Source of the DNA: Paramacrobiotus metropolitanus | Taxonomy: Eukaryota > Tardigrada > Eutardigrada > Parachela > Macrobiotidae | Length of the DNA: 64,000 bases | Direction: 5' to 3' | Assembly (NCBI RefSeq): GCF_019649055.1 | Contig: NW_026570280.1 | Span: forward strand, 186,001 to 250,000 | In this document: in pieces, positions 46,986-57,417 of the stretch | Layout: every line of letters starts with the position of its first letter | Numbering within the stretch: the first letter of the stretch is position 1 | Position numbers and translations under genes: made by a program | The notes under the pieces: model-generated | What the model was told of the DNA's origin: nothing | Seen by the model: the letters and a program-made list of their open reading frames with translations, nothing else | Database searches by the model: none

Positions 46986-47710
46986 TTGCATTGCGACACA
47001 CTTTAAGTAGTATTATAGCATAAAGTAGTTTATCAGACGTGCGAAATTAAACCTGTAGGTTCGTCGAGAATGGTCAACTGCAAGAGGGGTAATAGACGAA
47101 ATTAACTCAGCTGTCCGCATAAATAGTTTTTTTCCAATAAAATGTAAACTGAATTTTTGATTTTTAATAAAGTTTCTGAAATAAACTATCCGTGACACCC
47201 CACCGCGTGATAAAGGTCATAAAATGGTTAATACAGAGTTAAGACGTCATGCAGAGCGCTTCACGGTTATAGATGAGAAAGTACAGGACTCAAATCTGAA
47301 TGTGTCTTGAGATTTCTTACTACTGACAACGGATCTGATTCTTCAAATCTAAATGTGTCTTGAGATTTCTTACTATTGACAACGGATCTGCACTAAGCAT
47401 TCCGGCAAAACATGCATTTACCGCAAAATGCACCGAACTATCCTACGCTAAACATTATAGAGAACTATTCTACGTTAAACATTATAGATGGTTATCTGAA
47501 TATGTATGCTGCCAAAATTCTTGTTATCTTTCTCCTGCTGTTAAAATCAGATTTAGCAAAAGAGGCCCGGCGGAAAAATATACTGCGAGCGCCATATTAT
47601 CTCAAATATTTTTATTATCTGCGGCAATTAAACCCTTTCTCCTCCGCCTAGCGAAAGAACCACTACTTTGTAATATTTTTTGATAGTTGGGAATCACTGT
47701 AATACTACAA
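46986..47710. other. intergenic region
   Basis: No supported gene. A short duplication (AAATGTGTCTTGAGATTTCT at about 47298 and 47350) and paired ACATTATAGA motifs. It lies 3' of the minus-strand lipocalin-catalase gene. Confidence 0.4.
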
Positions 47711-50700
47711 TTAGCACCGTTTTGTCGGATGCTGAAACAGCAGCTTATTATCCCCGTAATCCGACGCCACAAACTGCGTGATCAACTGGATGCGTCCGAT
47801 CAGCCGATCCGTGGCGTTTTCGCTCGGCCGTGCATACACCGTGTACAGCAAGCCCCCCGCCGGGATCTTCGCTAGGTTCACCCGAAAATCCGTCGTGTCG
47901 TTGGCCGGTTGGGCGTTGGCCGGATTGGGTACCAGCGAGACGATCAACGGCGCCACCGGCCGACTGACATTCCGCCCACTCTGCTCCACGGAAGCCTGCG
48001 CCACCAACGGACTCTTATTATTATCCAACGGCTGATTACACGCACCGCCCGGCTGCAGTTTAATCGCCGCGCGGGCGGTGCTGATCAGCTTGTTGGACAG
48101 CTCGTCCATATTGGGCGGAATGGGGATGTAGTTGCTAAAGGTCTCCGCGAAGAAGTTGTGGTTGGACTTCTGTCCGCCCAGTCCGCTGACCATGCCCTGC
48201 GCGAAGATGTTGACGGAGGGCCGGCCGCTGATGAAGATCTTCATGGCCAATCCCGGCACGATGTTGCGGACGTCGAGGTTCAGCCAGGATAGCCGGATCA
48301 GGCCGACGTTCTCGCTGCCACCCTGGAAAAAAGGGAAGTGCCGGGATGAAATCGTCATTTCGAACGTAAATTTCATTTTTTCTAATGTTGAAATGAATTT
48401 CAAAAGTTTAAAATTCATTTTTAAATTATGGAAAAGTGCTTTGAACCTGAAATTGGTTCACTTTCGACCTTATGCTAATGTGTCTTTTACAGCAAAGTTT
48501 CAAGGAGATCTGGTAATAACCAGACTTTTGGTACACACAAATGCATTTAAACTTTTCGCCCATTTTAGTTCGCCGTATCTCGGCAGCCGAATGTTGCGCG
48601 CGCAAACGGTTTTCAGAACAATGCATACAAATCATTTAGCTTTAGAATGACATAAAATACTACAAAAAAGTGATTCGGAGTCCGCGACAGCGAAAGTTTT
48701 AATGTATTGTACGGGGCCCTTTTTCCTAAATTGTTCTGTTCCTAAATTCGTTAATCTGCAAAATTAATTTTATTTCAAATCTTTTCAAAAACGACCCAGC
48801 GCTGTTAGAATTGCAGCCCTACCTTGAAGACACCGGTGTAGGTGCTGTTAGGCAGCACGGAGAACAACACCTTGGCAACGACCCCGAAATGGTTGAGGAT
48901 CTTGTTGCGATCGGCCGGATACTCGTCAGACTGAATCGAAAACGCCTTGCCGGTGTACACCGGACTCAAGAGCAGCGGCAGCGTCACCTCCGGGTCAAAG
49001 TCTTCAGTGGGGAGCGTGGCGTTGGGAAGATAGCGGGAGGTCAGGATGTTCTTCCAAATCCAAGCTTGTTTGTCGGCCGCCGAGAAGGACACGTAATTAT
49101 CCGGGAGCGTGTTGATGGCCGTTAGGTCCACGGCCTGCGACAGACCCTTAATGGCCTTGGCGATGCAGTCGCTGGCGTCGGCGTACTTGCAGGCCGGTTT
49201 GGAGGCGATCCATTTTACCACGGGGACATCCTGGACACTGCAGCCGTACTGCCGTAAGAAACCGTCGATGATTCGATCGAATTTGTCCTTATCGGCTTGC
49301 GGCAAGTGGGTCGGGTGGATGCGAGTGCTGGCGTAAACGAAGGGTTTGTCGCAGACTTTGGTCTGGGTGTTGGCCACGATGCAGCCGTAGTCCAGGGCGA
49401 ATTTGTCGTCGTAGTGCAGAGCGTTCATGCTGTTCCAAACTGTAGAGAACTCACAGTTTCATATATGTAATAATAGGTAACTCAATATATTTCAAACTAA
49501 TTACCCACGCTAAACCAATCTTTTATGCCTATCTGTATATAGATTCCAATACTATCTAATGTAAATTAGTTCAAAAGCCCCAAGTCCTCCGAACTTCGGA
49601 AGACTACGTAGTACGTATACAACATGTATGGACAACGAACTGGAGTGGTAAATGCTACAGCGTGCTTTTAAATGGGCGTTTCGTTGCGCTAGGATTTTAG
49701 AGCTCAGTTTTCGCAGTATTGGAATGCCCTTGTAAAAATAGTTCAGTATGTTACGCTAGCATAATCTGCTTTGAGAATTCTCTAAGACTAGCAAGAATTA
49801 ACGTACTAGGCATGGGTTCGCCGGTCGTCCTAACGTCAAACCCGATCTGGGCCCCGTTCTCCCCCACCGCGCCACTCCAGAACCCGTTATGGCACGTTTT
49901 GTCCTTCTCCCCGTTGTACTGCGCGTACTGAATCCATTGCCACTGCGCGGAGACGGTGCTCATCGGCAGCTCTCCCGGACCGATATTGTTGACGTGGTAC
50001 TGCTCGTTGACGGTGTCCGGCTCGTCGGTGTACAGTTTGCGGTACATGTACCAGGTCCCGGTTACCTAAGCATTACCATACATTTTCGCGAACTGGTTAC
50101 GCAAAGTAACTGATCCACAAGAGCCACACCTTCTTTGGTTCGTGCCTCTGATCTTCGAGATGAGGAATGACCAGCGGCCATTTGCACTGCGAACGGGTAG
50201 TGACATTGCCTTTCTTGGCATTGGGACGCGCCACCATCTCGCGGAGACCTCTGATCATGCGGGCGGTGCACTCGGGTGCCGGTGCGAAAGGGCAGAAAGG
50301 GTCTTTCGTGACGGTGACCTTGGGGATATCCTTGGCCTTAATGCAGTGCGGGGCCAGCATCCTGTCGATGAGTTTGTCCATGTCCGCTTGTTTGGCGCTG
50401 TCCAGCCGATCCGGTGACAGCCGGGTGTCGACGTGGAGAAGAGGCTGATCGCACGTGGAGGCCACGACGTCCTTGCTCTTCTTCAGACAACCGTATTCGA
50501 TCATCACGTTCTTGTTGTCAGTGTAAACCACGGTGTAGCTTTCCGGATCTGCAGTCAATTATTTCCCAAAAGCAGTTAGCCGGTATTTTTTGACACCAGC
50601 AAAAATAAATCACTGTCATGGAACTTACGAATAACCCCGGCGTCTCCGGCTGAAAAGCCGTATCCAGCCATGGTGCCGTTGTTGGAATACACCGACAAGT

Positions 50701-51338
50701 AATAATCGGACTGGCATTTGCCGTTTTCACTGTAGGCCGCGTTAGCCCAGTACGCTTGAGCGGGCTCACTGGTCAGCGGGATCGTGGTCGGGCCGACGAT
50801 GGTGACGTTGAAGTAGATGTTGGAAGCCGGCAGCTTGTTAATGCCTAGTGATCGGTACCGATACCACACTCCACCATACTAAACACCAAAGAACTTTTAA
50901 ATTCTAGCTATATATGGTTTTAAAAGCGTATTAAGGCGCTAAATTGGAGAGCCAAGTCCAAATGAAGTCACTTTTCGCGTTTTGGCGCACTGCGGAATAT
51001 TGAAAACCCGGTTTTTAAAAAGGCATGCTCCTTACCGCCTCGGGTTGGGCTTTGACCTGGGCCGGCATAATAAAGGGGAATTTCTTTTGCGTACAGAGCC
51101 CAGATTTCGGTTTCGGTACCAGACTCCACCACACTACATAGGTACATGGAACAGTTTAAATCAGTTTTTCATTAGGTACGTTAAACCGATACGCCAGTTT
51201 TGACGGATTGCAAAACGGTCCTTTCTAAGACTGTCAGTGTACCCTTACCATTTTGAGATTGTGCTTGGTTTTGACGAAGATCACGCAGGGGATCCCCTGT
51301 AGTCTGCCTGGTTGCGGCGCATAAGCCATGACACACAA
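47711..51338 (-). CDS. tandem lipocalin - catalase-like heme domain fusion protein
   Basis: Six minus-strand exons with consistent phases: 51338-51249, 50878-50629, 50548-50130, 50065-49807, 49439-48823, 48322-47711; 748 residues, with a 5' exon (signal peptide) not found. Lipocalin 1 shows GGVWYRYRSL, a mid EYGC and the C-terminal VDTRLSP..C pattern. Lipocalin 2 repeats this with GTWYMYRKLY, DYGC and YASTRIHP. The two share intron positions, so one arose from the other. Then comes a catalase-related domain: NHFGVVAKVLF (the R/N-x-H..G..AKV segment around the distal His), YTGVFK, LIRLSWLNL, NIVPGLAMKIF, NHNFFAETFSNYIP, and the end LLFQHPTKR. I see no clear proximal Tyr motif. Likely secreted. 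The donor at 50129 (GTGTGG) is weak. A heme or ligand role is inferred from family only. Confidence 0.75.
48520..48720 (+). repeat. half of the foldback MITE in a lipocalin-gene intron
   Basis: Carries ACTTTTGGTACACACAAATG, CGCGCAAACGGTTTTC and CAAATCATTTAGCT in the family order, ending near GTACGGGGCCC. It sits in the intron 48323-48822. The partner arm is not recognisable. Confidence 0.5.
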
Positions 51339-52324
51339 CTGCAATAAAATCCGGCTGTGCAAATATATTTATTTACAACAACTGAATCAATGTATTGTAC
51401 AGAATTAACGAGGATACTTTTAACAGACGATAATTCGATCGCATGTACCTGTTAAGATAAATATCCACCGCATTTTGACCAATCTTGCGTACAGCCTAGG
51501 CTCCACCGGCAGATAATATGCTAAATGTAGACGGAACCAGCTGTCTGCGTTTTCTACTTGCAATCAAATAAGCGACAAGTTGCCACACTGGCAGACCTGG
51601 GGCGTTTGTAGGAGCGTTACCAAACCACCTGCCGTTAATGCGTTGGCTGCGTTATGTTAAGTTGTTAACTCTCGTGTTGCTCCATCGTCACCGTGTCAAA
51701 GATCTTACAAGCAGTTTAACCGAGGCAATCAGGGAGTGTTAATAGCTGTCTAAGCAGCTGCAGGCCATGAAATGTGAAATGTCATTTTGCCTTTTCATTT
51801 ATAAGGAGCATGAACACGTTCCTCGATTAACACGTTAGTGAAGTTAGTTTTCAGTATTAGACACAAAACTAAGGTTGACGTTAGCTCAATTCCGGCAAGA
51901 GTTACTGGCTCCCTAAAGTCTCAAGACCGTCGAAGGAATCAGTTTTCAGAAAAAAATAACAAACATTAGAAACTCAGTATAAAGATGTATAATTTGATAG
52001 CTTTCGCTTAAACTTATTTGATAGCTTTTACTTATTAAAATGAGAGATTAAATTGCAGCTTGATGTAAACAACGACTGTTTTCAGTTCCGGTCGCACGAG
52101 CATGGTTTTGTTAAGACCAGTTAATTCCGCCACCAACCACCCATTATACAGTAGCTGATAATCGTTGCCGTAATTACCATTAATTTATCCAATAGTTGTA
52201 ATGTAGATATATACAAATTTTTACTATAGATAGTTGTTGTCGTAATTACTCTATATTATACTGCGTAGTCATATCGCGTGTTGGCCATTGGCTCCATTAT
52301 TGGCCGCCACCAGAGCAGCCTGAG
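51339..52324. other. intergenic region, probably includes the missing 5' exon
   Basis: The 5' end of the lipocalin-catalase gene should lie here or further right, because the exon at 51338 is preceded by a TATTGCAG acceptor and an in-frame stop. I found no convincing signal-peptide exon. No other gene seen. Confidence 0.4.
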
Positions 52325-53216
52325 CTATGGATCGACATTCAAATAGGTCGACTGGACGATCCATTCGTGGAGGTGTCGATGCGGCCGGAACCAGCACTCC
52401 ACCCAGCCGATATCGCTCTGGTCAACGTAGGTGGAATTCAAGTGGAATGAAAAGACGCCGTCCCGCGTGTTGTCCGTGATGCCTGAGTCGCTAGCGGAGG
52501 TAGGGAATAGACGCGCCGCGTAGGACGAATTGCGCGGTACGTTGGCAATGGGCCGGTTTGAGATGTCGCGTACCACAGCGCCGCCCACGGTACGGGGCGG
52601 GTCCGTCGCATTTCCCGTCCACCACGTCGGCAGATGCGAAGTGTAGGGCTCTTCAGCCGGCGCATTCAGCAGCTGACCCTGGTGCCGCCACATGTAATGG
52701 TGCCGCACGTTCTCCGCGACCTCCGGAGCCAGTGGCAGCCTCACCCGGCAACTTATGTTGAAGGTGCCCCGGTGACCGCCTCCTGGTTTCGCGGCAGACT
52801 TTCCGCGAAGACCTCAGCGACCCGTGTGGCGCGGGGAATCAGGGTGAAGCGCCGCAGCACGGTCGTCCTGGCCGCCGCATCCAAGAGGCAGATGACCTCA
52901 CCGCAGAACTGTAGGGAAACGTTACGGATACGGAGCACCGCGGTCCCGTCGTCCAACTGCGCGAACTCGTAGTGCGGATGGGGCGCCAAGGGCTGGCCGC
53001 GTTCGAAGACGGTGCGGCCTTGGACGGTCCAGCTGATGCGGGCGGAGTGCCCGCCCACGGGAAGGGGACATCTGAATGTCACAGTTTCCCCCCGACGCGG
53101 TCGTACCACGCTGGCTGACGGTGACGCCGACGTTGTCGCAGTCGGTGGAAACGGCAGCGTGACCATGTTGTCTTCCATATTCTCCAATGCGCGCTCAATC
53201 ATGTGAAATGCATTAC
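52325..53216 (-). pseudogene. two-Ig-domain family member with frameshift
   Basis: From the acceptor near 53216 an Ig domain (VTFRCPLPVGG, ISWTVQGRTVF, GEVICLLDAA) runs to about 52750. There a 1-nt frame change inside GTCACCGGGGCACC separates it from domain 2 (ISCRVRLPLAPEV, YMWRHQGQ, WVECWFRPHRHLHEWIVQ), which ends at 52325. Otherwise the sequence is well preserved and domain 2 has an extra ~20 residues (SSYAARLFPTSASDSG). One indel could be a sequencing error, so functional status is open. Confidence 0.7.
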
Positions 53217-54950
53217 CTACTACAAAAATTAATTTTACCCCGAAAAAAAAAGAATTAATACGTATTGACTTATACATGCTCAGATTGTAGTTATACTTAT
53301 TAAAATAGTTATACACTTATTAAAATAGTTAATTATACATGCTCAGATTGTAGTTATACTTATTAAAATAGTTTACTTACACTTATACTTAATTATTGCA
53401 TGATAATTAATGCTTGATTATTTAGAAAAACTACCGGTATCTCTTATCTAAACAAATTATTACTATGCAAAAGTGTTCGGATAAATACTACCAGGAGCCG
53501 AAGCATGCCAACGGCACAGTTTTTACACTATGTCTAAAACAACACTTAACATAATTTCCATTTCCTGCGTACTGCTTACTTGTGATGTACCTGTAAAGGA
53601 TGTAGGAATCCGCCAATGGTCAGAGTTCGCAACCGCGGTCGTTTGCCTGGTGCACGCGCTGCACCGAAGATCTGGCTGCCAAAAGCACAGCAGCCAGCCG
53701 TAAACCGTCAATGTACGATGCATGGAAAGGAAGGAACCACTGTACGTCACCTTGGATAAATATTGTTATTTTGCGTACGTGTGTACTTTGCGTACAGTAC
53801 TTGCGTTATTTTGCGTGACGATGCCATACGCACTGCTTCAATTTTATTATAGACATTTTTTTGCGGCGATTATATCGCCGGTTGCTAGGGAACTCGTTGA
53901 TTCATCCTGGTGCATGGTACTGCGGTTCGGTCCGTAACCATTAAGCTCGTGGAGAAGCCTGCTTCAAATCAATTTACAATATTGGTACAGGTCCTATACC
54001 TAGACCAATTGATCTATACCATTGACAAGTTCTACTATGCAGAACATGGTGTGACACCAGCAACGCGTATAATTATGAGCTATAGCATCTTAATAAGACG
54101 GCAGTATGGGCTGTGACGAGCTGACGAACAAAGCTAGTCTTACGATGTCGTGATGCAAGAAATGCCGGGAATAGCAGCTGAAAGTTAACAGCTATAACCT
54201 TAATAGTAAAATTACAGCCGAAAGAGAACTGAAACCGAACCGAACGAAAAATGCAGCTCATCCCATCCACTCAGCCCAACCAAGTACAAGAAACTGACGA
54301 GTTTCGTACAGCACCACAACACTGGCCTACGGCTTCCTGTTGTGACCCATTCAACGTCGCTCCTAAGAGGACTATTATTAAAAAAAGTGTTATTTTATTA
54401 TTAAGGCTATAGGTAGATTAAAAAACTGTTATTTTATTAAGGAAGTAGTCGTCAATATACATGTATTGTCATCGCATTGATGATGATTGATGGACCGCAT
54501 ATTTATTGGCGCACCTGCCATTGCGCTTAGTTATTTCAAAAAAACGTCCGACCAGAATTGCCATGCTAGCTGTTCAGTCGCAGCAGCATCTCGTTTCCGG
54601 GTTTCCAAAAGCAGACTTGTTACAAAAACCCGGCATCCGGTGTGCCGGCTGTCTAATTAGCTCATTCGCGATGGGCATTAACGGCACCAGTTTTTCCGGG
54701 TGACTCCAGAGAACTCCAGGACGGTTTAACCGGCAATCGGAACGTACCTCGCTCATTTCTACAGTACGGCAATAATATTGTATTTAGTATCCCGTGCCGA
54801 TTCGGTTCCGTCAAGTGGTTGCCACGTTATCCGCATGGACAAGAACTTTACCAGCCATTCCGACGGATCAGGTGGTGACCCGCGTAGCGGAGAGATGTTA
54901 CTTATATAGTATTTACTGGAGAAAGTATTCTGGATGCTTTCAAAAGCGGT
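53217..54950. other. intergenic region with dispersed repeats
   Basis: Contains a ~66-bp tandem duplication (ATACATGCTCAGATTGTAGT, 53270-53370) and a segment (53590-53950) related to 25640-25790 and 27830-27920. No supported coding region. Confidence 0.4.
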
Positions 54951-55315
54951 TTTGGCCGTAGTTGTGGAGTTTTTCAACTTCGGAGGCTTCTGCTAATATT
55001 CTGGAGGTCTTCGCTGTTTTGTACCGAAATGTCCGTATGCCGAAATGTCTTATGCCGAAGTGTCCAATGCCGAAATGTCCCTATGCCGAAATGTCGGTAC
55101 GCCAGTTTTTGTACGGATACTGAAGTATACAAAACAGCGAAGACCTCCAGAATATTAGCAGAAGCCTCCGAAGTTGAAAAACTCCACAACTACGGCCAAA
55201 ACGGCGTACCGACATTTCGGCATAGGGACATTTCGGCATTGGACACTTCGGCATAAGACATTTCGGCATACGGACATTTCGGCATACGGACATTTCGGCA
55301 TAAAGTCTAGTATAC
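54951..55315. repeat. order-preserving inverted duplication
   Basis: Arm (54951-55023), then block A of GCCGAAATGTC units (55024-55103), a 24-bp spacer, then the reverse complement of the arm (55128-55200, identical over 73 bp), then the reverse complement of block A (55201-55290). A simple hairpin would give block A before the arm on the right side. Here each piece is inverted in place, a mosaic rather than a foldback. Confidence 0.75.
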
Positions 55316-56255
55316 TGATAGTACCTAATCATGATTGAAAGAGCGGATAAACTAGAAGAAATTTTGTTACCTATAATATGTCAATGGTAAGAAACCTATA
55401 ATATGTCAATGAATTTTACTCAATCTAAGAAAGTGAAGGGAAAACGCATAGAATTTCACAAAATTGAAAAAGTAAAAATCCTAAAACCTAGCAAACCAAA
55501 ACATGCCAAACACGCAAAAACCAAAAGCCTTAAAAAACGAATGGAATGCAAAAAGACATAAGATGCAGTAGAAAACTTGAAACATCGTATGTAAAAATGC
55601 GAGGATTTGATAAAACCAAGGAACTTTAGAAAAGCCAAGAAGACCTAAAAACATATATAAACCTACAAATTCTAAGAAACCAAAGAAACGAAAGAAAACC
55701 TAAGAAACATAAGAAACCTAAGAAAACCTAAGAAAACCTAAAAAAACCTAAGAATAACCTAAGAATAACCTAACAAAACCAAACCGTAAGAAAAACTAAG
55801 AAACCCTAGGAAAACCTAAGAAAACCAAAGAAAACCTAAGGATAACCTAAAAACACCTGAAAAAAAACCTAAGAAAACCTAAGAAAACCTAAGAAAACCT
55901 AAGAAACCTAAGAAAAACTAAAAAACCTAAGAAACCTAAGAAAGCCTAAGAAAGCCTAGAAAACCTAAAAAGGTCTAAGAATACGCAGATCTAACAATAC
56001 AAAGGAGACATAAAAAACTGGGACCGCTTTTTCATTTGTTTATAGCAAGCATTTTAGTGACGCTGTCCACACTACGCAAGCTGAATAAAGCGAATTTAAA
56101 CATAAAATGTTAGAAAACAACAGTATAATGCAAAAATGTCCGTATGCCGAAATGTCCACGTGCCGAAATGTCCTCATGCCGAAATGTCCTCATGCCGAAA
56201 TGTCTTATGCCGAAATGTCCTATGCCGAAATGTCACTGTGCCGAAATGGTCGGAC
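55201..56255. repeat. element with inverted GACATTTCGGCATAC arrays
   Basis: The left array (55201-55310) reads GACATTTCGGCATA. The right array (56138-56250) reads TATGCCGAAATGTC, so the arrays are inverted about a non-coding core. The core includes about 25 degenerate AACCTAAGAA units (55660-55980), the complement of the TTTCTTAGG repeat at 37-38 kb. Ends and target duplication are not resolved. Confidence 0.6.
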
Positions 56256-57417
56256 ACGCAAAAACTGTGTGGTGACACGTCCCCGTCAATGCGAACGCAT
56301 CGGTGAGAGTGTGCTATCACACGGTTTTCCCTAATAAATTTCTTGTTTATTTTCGTAGTTATATCGTTTTTATTTTCTTTTTTTTATCATTCAGGTAACG
56401 GTTTAAAAAAACAACTTTTGGAAGGAAAAGGATATGATTGTTACTCTTATACTCTGGTCAGAATAAGACCATAATCCCAGCCGTATCGTAACGAATCCAG
56501 CAGGTTGTTTACTGAAGTAAACTGGCTTTTTCCGTTATCGCGATGCAACCGCAAATTTGTGGTAAAATTAACTTTGTGGCTGCTCTGAATAAGAAAACTT
56601 CAATTCAGTTAAGGCAGAGAACAATTACGATGCCGAAACAAAATAGTCTGCTGTCCGTACATATGTTAATGTAAACCTATTTTTTACTAGTACATTTATT
56701 GTAAAGTATTTATTATTTCCCACGGCGATCCACGGGTAACTGTGGTCAGTCCCGCGCGAACACCAGTGGATTTATTATCGAATCTGATTGGCAAGCTAAG
56801 GTCAGACGATTTTCAGCGCTGTTCTCTTACTTATTTTCGTAATATTAAAATGCGCGTTGGTATTTTTCAGCGGGCAAACAAATACTGCAGTTTCCTCATT
56901 TTCTGAGTCGTCTTGAAGTTGACACTGGATGCATGAATACTCCAGTTAACCGATACTTCGCTGCTACAGTACCAGCGTTTCTCCTGGTTTCTTATAAAAT
57001 TTAAATTTTGTGGAGGTATTCTCAACAGGTTATTAGCAGAAGCATTTGGTACATTTTCCAAACGCAGAAACTAGTATATCTTCGAATGCAAATTATATAT
57101 AAGATAACTTTACTGAATCTTAAGATTCTTTAACTTTACTGAATTCATTTACAAATTTCGAAAACCATCACCGATTGGATCCTGCATATATTTATTTGAT
57201 TGGATCTTCCATTTTATTTGATCGAAATTGAAATTGATGAGAATGGAGTACGAGCTGGATGACTCTTGGGCATCTACCGAAATTACTTGAGGGGAACACT
57301 CTGTGTGAACCTCAGGTAACCGGGTAGGTCGTTTCTTCTTCGGCGGTCGACGTCGATTTTCGGAATAACTTGTGTCTGGCTTCCCACATTCTTTTGTAGC
57401 CACCGAAACAATCGACG
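56256..57417. other. 5' flank of the REL retroelement
   Basis: No gene recognised. The retroelement's 5' UTR must lie here, but its start is not visible. Confidence 0.35.
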
